From an uncultured Aliivibrio sp. (GTDB lineage Bacteria > Pseudomonadota > Gammaproteobacteria > Enterobacterales > Vibrionaceae): 64,000 bases of DNA. The stretch spans positions 124,001 to 188,000 of the forward strand of contig NZ_CAMLHO010000002.1 in the NCBI RefSeq assembly GCF_946479765.1, read 5' to 3'. Of the stretch, positions 1-8,214 are shown in pieces. The translations under genes were made by a program, and so were the position numbers. Within the stretch, counting starts at the first letter, position 1. Each line of letters starts with the position of its first letter. The notes beneath the pieces were generated by a model. That model made no database searches, had not been told where the DNA came from, and saw only the letters and a program-made list of their open reading frames with translations.

Positions 1-1
1 C

Positions 2-121
2 AGATTAATATTTGGAGAGGAAGCATATCAACCCACTCAGCCACTTCATGTGGCTGCGTTTCTTTGCATTCAAGGCTCTTATTTAATTGGAGTAACAAAT
101 GCACACTACCACCCTGCATAA
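2..121 (+). CDS. possible 3' end of an upstream island gene (partial)
   Basis: A frame open from the window edge reads about 39 residues and stops at TAA 119-121, overlapping the start of the methyltransferase by 23 bases. Such a short overlap is common between consecutive phage genes. The fragment is too short to identify, and no family is recognised. An imperfectly placed hairpin (38-56) lies inside it. It could equally be a chance open frame. Confidence 0.3.
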   Translation, partial: RLIFGEEAYQPTQPLHVAAFLCIQGSYLIGVTNAHYHPA

Positions 122-1145
122 CGGACAACTGCAACTTATTCATGCTGACTGCCTGCATTACCTTAAAACCTTACCTGATAATTCTATTGATTTAATTTTG
201 ACTGACCCGCCTTATTTCCAAGTGAAGAAAAACGCATGGGATAACCAATGGCCAAACGTCGAAACTTTTCTGGCGTGGCTTGATGAGGTATTGGTTGAGT
301 TCTGGCGCGTATTGAAACCCTCTGGCAATTTATACCTGTTCTGTGGTTCAAAGTTAGCGGCAGATACGGAATTACTTATCCGTGCGCGGTTTGATGTATT
401 TAATCATATCGTATGGGCGAAACCCTCTGGCGTATGGCGACGAGCACGCAAGCCACACTTACGTTCGTTCTTTCCGGCAACTGAGCGCGTCATCTTTGCA
501 GGGCATTATGATTCAGAAGGGTTTGCGAAAGGATGCAGCCAGTACGCCACGAAATGTACGGAATTAAAGAAGACCGTGTTTAAACCGCTAATGGATTACT
601 TCAAGAACGCGAAAGACGCACTTAATATTTCAGCAAAAGAAATCAACCAAGCCACCGGCACACAAATGTGCTCGCATTGGTTCTCGTTAAGTCAGTGGAA
701 ACTTCCAACAGAAACACAATACAAACAACTGCAAGAACTGTTCGCATCAAAGAGTGGTCAACTATCCAAAACGCACGCTGAGCTCACTAACGAATACCAA
801 GCATTGCACAGTGAATACGGAAACCTCGTAAAAGAATACGATGAACTAAAAGCAGAATATGAAAGCCTGAGAAGACCTTTTTATGTGACTGATGAAGTGC
901 CTTATACCGATGTGTGGACGTTTGCACCCGTTCAATATTACCAAGGAAAACACCCCTGTGAAAAACCTGCGGATTTACTCGAGCATGTTATCTCAAGCAG
1001 CAGTCGAGAAGGTGCAGTGGTACTTGATGCATTTATGGGCTCAGGTTCAACGGGTAAGGCGTGCTTGACGCTAAATAGAAAATTCATTGGAATAGAGATG
1101 GAAGAAGAGACTTATAGTGCAACAGTAAACAAACTCAACAATTAA
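99..1145 (+). CDS. beta-class site-specific DNA methyltransferase, phage type
   Basis: Predicted S-adenosylmethionine-dependent adenine-N6 or cytosine-N4 DNA methyltransferase of the N6_N4_Mtase family. The catalytic motif TDPPY lies near residue 35-39. The SAM-binding motif DAFMGSGST lies close to the C-terminus, so motif IV precedes motif I, which is the beta-class order. Between them, about residues 145-285, is a long insertion containing a possible target-recognition region and a charged coiled-coil stretch rich in Glu, Lys and Tyr. GGAG at about 90-93 gives the ribosome site. No restriction endonuclease lies beside it in view, so it may be a solitary phage or island methylase that protects the element. 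The family call is strong; the recognition sequence cannot be read from the protein. Confidence 0.88.
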   Translation: MHTTTLHNGQLQLIHADCLHYLKTLPDNSIDLILTDPPYFQVKKNAWDNQWPNVETFLAWLDEVLVEFWRVLKPSGNLYLFCGSKLAADTELLIRARFDVFNHIVWAKPSGVWRRARKPHLRSFFPATERVIFAGHYDSEGFAKGCSQYATKCTELKKTVFKPLMDYFKNAKDALNISAKEINQATGTQMCSHWFSLSQWKLPTETQYKQLQELFASKSGQLSKTHAELTNEYQALHSEYGNLVKEYDELKAEYESLRRPFYVTDEVPYTDVWTFAPVQYYQGKHPCEKPADLLEHVISSSSREGAVVLDAFMGSGSTGKACLTLNRKFIGIEMEEETYSATVNKLNN

Positions 1146-1154
1146 CCGTTAAAA

Positions 1155-1191
1155 CAAAAAAAACACTCGGCAGACTAAAAATGCCGAGTGT
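1155..1191 (-). terminator. intrinsic terminator between the converging methyltransferase and helicase-partner genes
   Basis: A perfect 10-bp stem (1163-1172 with 1182-1191) and a 9-base loop. On the minus strand the stem is followed by a run of T (complement of the A tract at about 1155-1163), so it best serves the leftward pair ending at 1395. It may also slow rightward transcripts from the methyltransferase. Confidence 0.75.
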
Positions 1192-1394
1192 AATTAAGTA
1201 GGTTAAATGCAATATATCAATCTTATTTAACTCGTATTTGGACAAAAACACATCAGTGACTTTGCTAAATTAGCAATTCATTAATAATTTTCTGTAAGGC
1301 ATTCTACTCATGCAATATATATCTGATTAAAGTGCAAGACCTATATCTAACATCAATAAAAAAGGGCCACAGGAGCTCTATATTACATATGATG
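1192..1394. other. intergenic region with no gene seen
   Basis: An AT-rich stretch between the terminator and the stop codon of the small partner gene. No open frame with a ribosome site and no strong repeat were found. A weak imperfect hairpin followed by T on the minus strand, about 1358-1382, could be a second leftward terminator. Confidence 0.4.
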
Positions 1395-2045
1395 TCATAA
1401 GCGTTCTAAGAGATATTTTTTGGGTGTTACTTTATCTGCAAGTGAGATTAGACAATCCACGCCAGCAATTTTGTCGTAGCCTATTTTTAATGAAGAATTG
1501 TTTTTGTAAAAAATATCAAAATGGTATCTTGGGTGAACATCTCCGTTAGCATGATTTTCATCATCATCAAAACGAAAGTAACCATGATCCTCAGAAATCA
1601 AAGCAGCAAATGTATCATAATATGCTGTTGCCTCAGAGAACGATACATTGAAGTTATCGTGTAAAGACATAATAACTTCTTCATGCGAATGCAAATTACC
1701 ATGAGTAGTAATAATTGCGTTCCGCATAATAGATATAAACTTCCCACTAACCGGTTGTTCAAGCAAGTCACAGTTAAATGACATATTTCCATTCTCAACT
1801 ATGACTTGAAAAGGAATAGACATAGAGAAGTAGCCGTCATCTTTTTTCACTAAGAAACGATGAAAGTCATTAGTAAAAACAGCAATATCGAAATTATCTT
1901 TATTAGCACCTTCGCTATGATCTGGACATGAGTTTATAATTTCAGCCAGTTGTAAAATATTAGACAAGTTATCTAATGAATTCCTAACGGCTTGAAAGCC
2001 AGACATGTAGTGCCCTGGAATACTATGATAATAAAAAGCACTCAT
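1395..2045 (-). CDS. unknown 216-residue protein coupled to the helicase gene
   Basis: Not confidently recognised. The protein is acidic and soluble-looking, with no signal peptide or membrane segment. The only conspicuous conserved-looking stretch is HPRYHFDIF near residues 178-186, which recalls DUF2290-type proteins; that is memory, not a search. Its ATG overlaps the helicase stop codon as ATGA (2042-2045), so the two are very likely co-translated and made in fixed proportion. This suggests a partner or effector subunit of the ATPase. The reading frame is intact and shows no decay. Confidence 0.75.
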   Translation of the reverse strand: MSAFYYHSIPGHYMSGFQAVRNSLDNLSNILQLAEIINSCPDHSEGANKDNFDIAVFTNDFHRFLVKKDDGYFSMSIPFQVIVENGNMSFNCDLLEQPVSGKFISIMRNAIITTHGNLHSHEEVIMSLHDNFNVSFSEATAYYDTFAALISEDHGYFRFDDDENHANGDVHPRYHFDIFYKNNSSLKIGYDKIAGVDCLISLADKVTPKKYLLERL

Positions 2046-4030
2046 AGTTGTTCATTCCTCTTATACTCAAGTACCATTATTTCATTGAAGTAGCTTTCTT
2101 CGAACTCAATGTCATACATCATATCACCAACTCTGTGTACTAGTTTGGCTGTCAAGCGTGGTGAAGCATCCTTTGAGTCGCAGTATTCACGAATTCTTTC
2201 TTCGATAGTTGGGCCTTCATCCCATACAATCATATCATTCTGATTTGCTATCTCTTCTTCTGATGGAATTCTTAATTCCATATAGCCATTTTCTTTGAGG
2301 CAGCTTAAACCATTTTCAAGGTTGGTTAGTAAAGATGTGTCAGTACTAGAGCCTAAGATTAGGTGGCTTTCTAAAAATGAACGAGCCATCATCGTGTACA
2401 AGCCGTTTCTAAAAGAGGCGTTTTTATTTAGATCTTTTGCAAAACAAATTACAAATGGGAACTCTAAACCTTTAGCATTATTTATATTGGAAATGAAAAA
2501 TTTATCATTATCGCTAGTCTTAGTGTCGTGCGAAATGTTTACATCCCAACCTAATTTCTCATGAACTTTACGAGCAAGCACTGGAATGACATCATAAATA
2601 TAATTACGTTTATCTAGGAATAATACAGCGATATCACCCGCTGAAATACTCTCATGCTTAGATTTAATATTTTCTACCACTTCGAATATTGAATCTGCGA
2701 TGGTCTTAGATTCATCAATAACAGAGATAAAAGTTGATTTGTAATCGTCGGGAATATCCTCAAAACGCCTCAATGGATCTCTTGATACTCTAACTTTACC
2801 GTCAACCTCAGAATAGTTATAACCACAAGCATCCCATTCATTTGGTTTTAACCAACGTAATACAGGATCTTCATATAGTCCCATTCCAAGCGCATGTGAA
2901 ATCATCAAATTACTAGGGTCTGTTCGATAGCATTTCTTTAGTACAAGATCTGCATGGCTCACCGTTTCGTCTATAGGTCTAAAGATATTTTGGAACACGT
3001 CGCCTGCAACAAAAACCTTCTTACTTGTTACCAACTCACATAACTCGATAAAACTTTCACCGAAGTCTTGGCTTTCATCTATAAAAACATAGTCATAGAT
3101 GAATTGGTCGTCACCTGTTAGTGATTGATTTTTTATCTCGTTGATAGCTTTACTACATAACGAGTCGAAAGAGCCTGATGAAAGTGTACCAAATGGAATC
3201 TGGTATTTATAACAGATGTATCTGTACATACCTGAATACGGTATTCTACCGCTACCCCATGAGTGGAAACAAAATAGTTTATTGTCCCAATCAATTTGGC
3301 GTTCAACTTTCATGAAGTCAAAGAATGTCGGAATACGGTTCTTCATGCTAGAAGATAAAATCTTGTTGTAACATGTAAACGCTATTCTAGCTTCTTGGTC
3401 ACTAGAGTAGATTTCTTTGAGCTTATGAAGCAGCAATTCAGTTTTTCCTGATCCTGCTAGCCCTTGTATTACGAATTTTTTATTAGATCCAGACTTAAAA
3501 ACGAAACTGGTTTGGTCTGTATCGAATAGAACTATTTTTGATTTGATCATGTCTAGTAGACTTTCTGCTTCTAGATTTATCTTAGAAACATCATTAATAC
3601 TACCGATAACTAAAGATATGATAAGGTCAGCTACTCGTTTCTCTGTTGGCTTTGTTAGCTTTAGAGACTCTAAATCCAATTCATCAGATGTAACTTGAGT
3701 GAATAGGTCATTCCAGTGCTTTTTTCGTCCAATTTTTTTACGATATTGAAATTTTTCAGATAAGAAGGAAACATCATCAAAAAAATCTTCAATATAATCT
3801 TCAAATCCATATTCATTATTCGCGGTATCAATAAAACAAGGCTTTGAACCTGCTGCGAAGACCACAAACGCACCTTCATAATCGTAGGTTGAGTCTTCCT
3901 TTGATAACGGTTTATTTAAAACGTAAACTTGTTTTTTGTTAGTTTCCGCGTAGCTTTCAATACGTTCTTTTAGGCCGGAAGACTCCGCGAGCGCTTGTGA
4001 CTCGGGGGTAAAAAAGCAATATTCGGACAT
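2042..4030 (-). CDS. superfamily-1 (UvrD/Rep-like) helicase or ATPase of an accessory two-gene module
   Basis: A 662-residue protein with a full SF1 helicase motif set: Walker A GLAGSGKT (about 190-197), Walker B FIDESQDF (about 316-323), motif III GDVFQ (about 343-347), motif IV arginine in YRTD (about 368), motif V NAKGLE (about 518-523) and a motif VI arginine in MMARS (about 550). About 180 residues before the ATPase core and 90 after it match nothing I recognise; no nuclease motif was seen. The start at 4030 is chosen because GAGG lies 7-8 bases upstream, whereas the longer start at 4051 has none. The gene is translationally coupled to the downstream 216-residue protein. Island setting and architecture resemble helicase-containing phage-defence cassettes such as Gabija, but the partner is not an OLD-type nuclease. 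The defence role is inference. Confidence 0.82.
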   Translation of the reverse strand: MSEYCFFTPESQALAESSGLKERIESYAETNKKQVYVLNKPLSKEDSTYDYEGAFVVFAAGSKPCFIDTANNEYGFEDYIEDFFDDVSFLSEKFQYRKKIGRKKHWNDLFTQVTSDELDLESLKLTKPTEKRVADLIISLVIGSINDVSKINLEAESLLDMIKSKIVLFDTDQTSFVFKSGSNKKFVIQGLAGSGKTELLLHKLKEIYSSDQEARIAFTCYNKILSSSMKNRIPTFFDFMKVERQIDWDNKLFCFHSWGSGRIPYSGMYRYICYKYQIPFGTLSSGSFDSLCSKAINEIKNQSLTGDDQFIYDYVFIDESQDFGESFIELCELVTSKKVFVAGDVFQNIFRPIDETVSHADLVLKKCYRTDPSNLMISHALGMGLYEDPVLRWLKPNEWDACGYNYSEVDGKVRVSRDPLRRFEDIPDDYKSTFISVIDESKTIADSIFEVVENIKSKHESISAGDIAVLFLDKRNYIYDVIPVLARKVHEKLGWDVNISHDTKTSDNDKFFISNINNAKGLEFPFVICFAKDLNKNASFRNGLYTMMARSFLESHLILGSSTDTSLLTNLENGLSCLKENGYMELRIPSEEEIANQNDMIVWDEGPTIEERIREYCDSKDASPRLTAKLVHRVGDMMYDIEFEESYFNEIMVLEYKRNEQL

Positions 4031-4230
4031 TAAAGTACCTCTGATATTCAAGTGTTAAGTATAAACGACTAATGATAACAGTATCTTAGGCTGTTAGTTG
4101 AATTTACTCCATGATTAAAGACACAAAAAACAACCAATTCGGATAACTTTTCGTAGGGTAAACCCGCATCAAGTAGGATATGAATGCGTTTTTGCTCTGA
4201 ATGATTGTGGGATAAAAACAATTTACAACA

Positions 4231-4263
4231 AAAAAAAGCCCGCTAATCCTAGCGGGCTTTTTT
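4231..4263 (-). terminator. intrinsic terminator downstream of the tRNA remnant
   Basis: GC-rich 8-bp stem (4237-4244 with 4251-4258) and a 6-base loop, flanked by A and T runs on both sides. It lies just after the CCA end of the tRNA-Trp fragment, the normal place for a tRNA operon terminator, which suggests the whole 3' end of a tRNA transcription unit is present. Confidence 0.85.
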
Positions 4264-4288
4264 CGTTCTGCATAACTATGCAATTGTA

Positions 4289-4337
4289 TGGCAGGGGTGG
4301 AGAGATTCGAACTCCCAACACGCGGATTTGGAAACCG
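4289..4337 (-). pseudogene. 3' half of a tRNA-Trp gene (probable attachment-site remnant)
   Basis: On the minus strand this reads from the anticodon loop (TTCCAAA, anticodon CCA at 4329-4331) through the 3' anticodon stem, a normal variable and T arm (TTCGAAT loop) and a 3' acceptor strand ending CCA at 4291-4289. The 5' half of the tRNA, with acceptor 5' strand and D arm, is missing: beyond about 4337 the sequence diverges. A duplicated 3' tRNA half is the classic scar of a tyrosine-recombinase element that integrates into a tRNA gene. The orientation puts the lost element on the high-coordinate side. Confidence 0.8.
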
Positions 4338-4602
4338 AAAATGTGAAGACTCAGCTTGCGCACCTAAAAAACAATGCGGGACTAATATTAAATTTGATTG
4401 AAATCGCTTGGATATCAGGGTAAGCACATGAGTAGATTTTTTGTGAAAAAAACAAGTTTGAAATGTAGTCGTAAGTTAAGTTAGGCTATTATTATAGTCA
4501 ATGTTTGGTTGAATGATAACCACCTAATTCGTCATTAAACATTATCATTGATTAACGTAATGTAACCATTAACAGGATGATAGTTCATGCGTTTGTCCAA
4601 GC

Positions 4603-4818
4603 CTAGATATGGTATTTAGTAAGTTTACGAGATCCATTAAGAATCATTAAAACTAAGCTCTTACCATCGATAATATCTTTTAAGTTACCCGCTCTTAACT
4701 GATATTGTTCGATTAAGGTTCATAATGTTGCTACGTCATTATCTAGATTATCAATGCGAATATTAAATTCAGCAAACTCATCTGCGTTATCTTCCCATCA
4801 CTCAATTGATATTTATCA
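4603..4818 (-). pseudogene. decayed gene remnant with an internal stop and possible frameshift
   Basis: On the minus strand a frame runs from about 4794 to the TAG at 4603-4605. It is interrupted by a single in-frame TGA at 4720-4722. The two parts give 24 and 38 codons of ordinary amino-acid composition (acidic first half, basic end). A further short stretch at about 4795-4818 reads plausibly in a different frame, suggesting a frameshift as well. No family is recognised. It is probably a leftover of the mobile element. Confidence 0.45.
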
Positions 4819-4828
4819 TATATCAATT
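4804..4828. repeat. 9-bp perfect inverted repeat
   Basis: AATTGATAT (4804-4812) and ATATCAATT (4820-4828) are separated by 7 bases. It sits at the upstream end of the decayed gene remnant, so it could be a former operator or a recombinase-binding site. It is AT-rich and could be chance. Confidence 0.45.
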
Positions 4829-4871
4829 AGTAGCTTGTAAATGACGAGTCCACAAGATGTCAATTTCGTTA

Positions 4872-4908
4872 AAATAAAAAGCCACACACATAATCAGTGA
4901 GTGGCTTT
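4872..4908 (-). terminator. leftward intrinsic terminator downstream of zipA
   Basis: An 8-bp stem (4878-4885 with 4901-4908) with partial inner pairing. The minus-strand product ends in a T-rich run (complement of 4871-4880). It lies 130 bases after the zipA stop and would end a zipA transcript, consistent with ligA not following within this transcription unit. Confidence 0.7.
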
Positions 4909-5039
4909 CGTATTGATTTCTAACGGTATGTGGTCAATTTGTGGCGAAGATTAATTTAAATAATATTAAAAACAATAAGTTAAGTGAAAACTAAAGACCC
5001 ACAAGGAGCCTTTCTCAATTAACTATAATAATAAACGAT

Positions 5040-6068
5040 CTATTTACGGCAAAACACTTTTGCACGTCGTTTATATTCATCTATCTTATTTGGGGTCAGC
5101 ATATCTCGTTTTTCATCCAAGATATTACCACCAAGCTCTGAACTCACTAACTGAGCCGTTTGCAGCATTAGCTTAAAGTTATACTCAGCATCTCCGTAAC
5201 AAGGAAGTGGTAAGAATAGTGAAATACCTGGAGTCGAAAACACTTCCCCCTCTTGAACTTGAAAATGCCCCGGAGCAACCATATTTGCCGCACTAAATAA
5301 TACTTTACCGCTACCTGATAAATCTGAATGACGATGGTAAATCGCCATATCACCAAACACCAAGCCATTTTGCTCTAAGCTATTAAATAAACGATTACCA
5401 CTGAAACGTTCACTCCCCATACCATGAACGTTAATGACAATAACGTCTTCTTCTGGTTCAGGCTCTGATTCTACAATGGGTTCAACTACTGACTCTACTG
5501 TTACTATTGGCTCTACTGTTACTATTGGCTCTACTGTTACTATTGGAACGTCAGCATCTACTTTTGGAACATCTACTTTTGGTTCGATAACTTTATTAGA
5601 AACAGGCTTTGTTGAAATAACATCACCATCATCAATGGCTGAGAATGAAATAGATGATTCTTCTTTAAATGCTGAATCATTGTTAAGTGCAGGTTCATTC
5701 ACCGTCTCTTCATTGATTTGTACAGTCGGCACTTCAATAGATGGAGAATTAACCGGCACCACAGATTCTCGCGCTCTCTCTTGACTATCGTAATCCAAAA
5801 GAGGGTCATTTGAAAAAGCAGGCTCTTCACGAGTAAATGCAGGCTCCTTTCTCTCTTTGGGTGCATCAAACTCTGTCTTTGATTGGGAAAAACCACGTTC
5901 TGGGGCAGGTTGATCTTCATCTTCATCTTCATCAGCATCAAAATCTATATCTATTTTCTTCCCAAATTTTGAGCTTGTTTCTTTTCGACTTGTCCACAAG
6001 CCATGAAACAATAACGCCGCAATGGCTAATGCCCCAACAAGTATCAACACTAATCGCAATTCTTGCAT
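5040..6068 (-). CDS. zipA: cell division protein ZipA
   Basis: Inner-membrane divisome protein that tethers FtsZ to the membrane. Layout is typical: an N-terminal membrane anchor (about residues 3-20), a long acidic and Pro/Val/Glu-rich linker, and a C-terminal FtsZ-binding domain (about 205-340) with the family signatures FGDMAIYHRH and FKLMLQTAQ. The start at 6068 (342 residues) is chosen because the family begins with MQELR followed at once by the anchor; the ORF extends upstream to 6125 but that part is atypical. The linker carries three exact 18-bp tandem copies (5493-5546). The usual downstream partner ligA is absent, and the last residues (AKVFCRK) look unlike the usual ZipA tail. Confidence 0.93.
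   Translation of the reverse strand: MQELRLVLILVGALAIAALLFHGLWTSRKETSSKFGKKIDIDFDADEDEDEDQPAPERGFSQSKTEFDAPKERKEPAFTREEPAFSNDPLLDYDSQERARESVVPVNSPSIEVPTVQINEETVNEPALNNDSAFKEESSISFSAIDDGDVISTKPVSNKVIEPKVDVPKVDADVPIVTVEPIVTVEPIVTVESVVEPIVESEPEPEEDVIVINVHGMGSERFSGNRLFNSLEQNGLVFGDMAIYHRHSDLSGSGKVLFSAANMVAPGHFQVQEGEVFSTPGISLFLPLPCYGDAEYNFKLMLQTAQLVSSELGGNILDEKRDMLTPNKIDEYKRRAKVFCRK
5493..5546. repeat. 18-bp tandem repeat, three copies, inside zipA
   Basis: Three identical 18-bp units at 5493-5510, 5511-5528 and 5529-5546. They encode a repeated Val-Thr-Val-Glu-Pro-Ile type unit in the flexible ZipA linker. The period is a multiple of three, so copy-number change would lengthen or shorten the linker without a frameshift. 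Confidence 0.9.
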
Positions 6069-6355
6069 CGCTAACTCTCTGCTCTTCTGCTTTATTGAAC
6101 TCCCCCTTTTCTTGTAAAAATACAAGGGAAGTTTACCTCAACTACTATGAAGGTAGTTTAACTATTAACGCTAATCTACCACTACTTATTGGTAATGTAC
6201 CAAATTATAGCCCTATTGTTGAATAACAAAATGAAAGTGGTGACATAAATCTTACATTTGAACAATTTATCCCCCCTTTATTTACGTTAATGTCATTTCT
6301 TTGTGCTGATTTTTGAGTATAGTGAATGCATGATACACAACCGCAATTAATCATT

Positions 6356-7108
6356 ATGAATTCATTTAAGCAAACTCACTCAGGTGTTCAATATTTTTTA
6401 AAAGGCATTTCCCTAGCTATGACACCAGGGATACGTCGCTTTGTTTTTATTCCTCTTTTAATAAACATCCTTTTATTAGGTGGCTCATTCTTTTATCTTT
6501 TTAATCAAATAGGTGAGTGGATTGAACAAATATTGTCTCAAATACCAAGTTGGTTAGATTGGCTTTCTTATCTATTATGGCCATTAATTGTCATTAGTAT
6601 TCTTGCTGTATTTTCTTATTTTTTCAGCACTATCGCCAACTGGATAGCTGCGCCATTCAATGGGTTATTAGCTGAGCATTTAGAAGCGAAATTAACAAAT
6701 CAACCCGCACCTGATGGTGGGATCATTGACGCATTAAAAGATTTCCCACGGATCTTCAAACGTGAATGGCAGAAACTAAAATATTACCTTCCAAAAGCAT
6801 TAGGGTTGTTCATTTTATTTTTTATTCCTGCAATAGGTCAAAGTATCGCTCCTATTTTGTGGTTTTTATTTACTGCTTGGATGATGGCGATTCAATATTG
6901 TGATTATCCGTTTGATAACCACAAAGTACCTTTTGAAACCATGCGAGATGAGTTAAAAAACAAACGAGGTAAATGCCTATCGTTTGGTTCATTAGTCACC
7001 GTCTTTACTATGACACCAATTTTAAACCTATTTGTTATGCCTATCGCAGTTTGTGGAGCCACTGCTATGTGGGTCGATATTTATCGTGATACACATGCAA
7101 ACCGTTAA
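6356..7108 (+). CDS. cysZ: sulfate transport protein CysZ
   Basis: Inner-membrane sulfate permease feeding cysteine synthesis. A 250-residue protein with several hydrophobic segments (about 30-50, 65-95, 140-165, 205-235) and the family opening [12 protein letters not shown]. The start at 6356 gives the usual length; an in-frame ATG at 6326 would add ten residues not typical of the family, and neither start has a clear ribosome site. It faces away from zipA and precedes cysK in the same direction, as in enterics, so the pair forms a sulfur-assimilation locus. Confidence 0.9.
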   Translation: MNSFKQTHSGVQYFLKGISLAMTPGIRRFVFIPLLINILLLGGSFFYLFNQIGEWIEQILSQIPSWLDWLSYLLWPLIVISILAVFSYFFSTIANWIAAPFNGLLAEHLEAKLTNQPAPDGGIIDALKDFPRIFKREWQKLKYYLPKALGLFILFFIPAIGQSIAPILWFLFTAWMMAIQYCDYPFDNHKVPFETMRDELKNKRGKCLSFGSLVTVFTMTPILNLFVMPIAVCGATAMWVDIYRDTHANR

Positions 7109-7245
7109 TCCATAACTTATAACCTTTTGATCCTTTCTCATTTAAGAAACTCTTCGTATTCTAAGTAGGTCGAGTTGCTCAAATGAGTCACCAAAAAATT
7201 TACTCCATATTGAATCACGCGTTACGTGAAATGAAGGAACAGATC

Positions 7246-8214
7246 ATGACAAAGATTTACGAAGACAATACTCAAACGATTGGTAACACTCCTCTTGTAC
7301 GCCTTAACCGTGTAAGTAACGGCAACGTATTAGCCAAAATAGAAGCGCGTAACCCAAGCTTCAGTGTGAAGTGTCGCATTGGTGCAAACATGGTTTGGGA
7401 AGCAGAGAAAGCAGGTACACTAAAAGAAGGTATTGAGCTGGTAGAGCCTACTTCTGGTAATACTGGTATTTCACTTGCTTTTGTTGCTGCCGCCCGAGGT
7501 TACAAATTAACGTTAACCATGCCTGCCTCTATGAGTTTAGAGCGTCGTAAACTACTTAAAGCGCTTGGGGCAAACCTTATTCTTACTGAAGCGGCAAAAG
7601 GCATGGGCGGCGCTATTGCTAAAGCGGAAGAAATTGTTGCTAGCGACCCTAGTAAATACTTACTTCTTCAGCAATTCAATAACCCGGCAAACCCAGCAGT
7701 TCATGAGAAAACAACAGGTCCTGAAATTTGGGAAGCGACCGACGGTAATATTGATGTATTTGTTGCTGGTGTCGGTACCGGTGGTACATTAACGGGTACA
7801 AGTCGTTATTTGAAGCACACTAAAAACAAAGCCGTTTTATCTGTTGCAGTTGAGCCCGCAGAATCTCCAGTCATTACCCAAGCGCTTGCTGGACAAGATC
7901 TAAAACCATCACCACACAAAATCCAAGGTATTGGCGCTGGGTTTATTCCTGGTAACTTAGATCTAACTCTGATCGACCGTGTTGAGGCTGTAAACTCTGA
8001 AGATGCAATTGCTATGACTCGTCGCTTAATGGAAGAAGAAGGTATTTTAGCGGGTATCTCTTCTGGCGCTGCTGTTGTTGCGGCAAACCGTATTGCTGAA
8101 CTTCCTGAATTTGCAGATAAGCAAATTGTCGTCATATTACCAAGCTCAGGCGAGCGCTACCTAAGCACTGCACTCTTTGCTGGTTTATTTACAGAACAAG
8201 AAAACGAACAATAA
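7246..8214 (+). CDS. cysK: O-acetylserine sulfhydrylase A (cysteine synthase)
   Basis: Pyridoxal-phosphate enzyme making L-cysteine from O-acetyl-L-serine and sulfide, in the cytoplasm. The PLP lysine is Lys42 in [11 protein letters not shown]. The substrate loop TSGNTG, the phosphate-binding glycine stretch [10 protein letters not shown] and the C-terminal SSGERYLST are all intact. The 322-residue length matches the family. The start at 7246 is preceded by AAGGAA at the right distance; the ORF opens earlier (7183) but those residues are not typical. It is followed by a strong terminator and stands apart from the pts genes beyond it. Confidence 0.97.
   Translation: MTKIYEDNTQTIGNTPLVRLNRVSNGNVLAKIEARNPSFSVKCRIGANMVWEAEKAGTLKEGIELVEPTSGNTGISLAFVAAARGYKLTLTMPASMSLERRKLLKALGANLILTEAAKGMGGAIAKAEEIVASDPSKYLLLQQFNNPANPAVHEKTTGPEIWEATDGNIDVFVAGVGTGGTLTGTSRYLKHTKNKAVLSVAVEPAESPVITQALAGQDLKPSPHKIQGIGAGFIPGNLDLTLIDRVEAVNSEDAIAMTRRLMEEEGILAGISSGAAVVAANRIAELPEFADKQIVVILPSSGERYLSTALFAGLFTEQENEQ

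Larger units (their letters stand above)
4334..5039. other. degraded intergenic segment between tRNA scar and zipA
   Basis: About 700 bases without an intact gene. It contains a broken reading frame (4603-4794), an inverted repeat (4804-4828) and a leftward terminator (4872-4908), with nothing else identifiable. AT-rich and decayed in appearance. It is most simply read as the residue of an integrated element next to the core chromosome. Confidence 0.6.

Noticed and set aside
4104..4427. A 107-residue open frame on the minus strand
   Set aside because: It runs through the tRNA-Trp fragment and the terminator, and part of its translation is just the tRNA sequence. No ribosome site.
5434..5784. 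A 116-residue plus-strand frame rich in Thr and Ser
   Set aside because: Antisense shadow of the ZipA linker; its repeats are the complement of the zipA tandem repeat.
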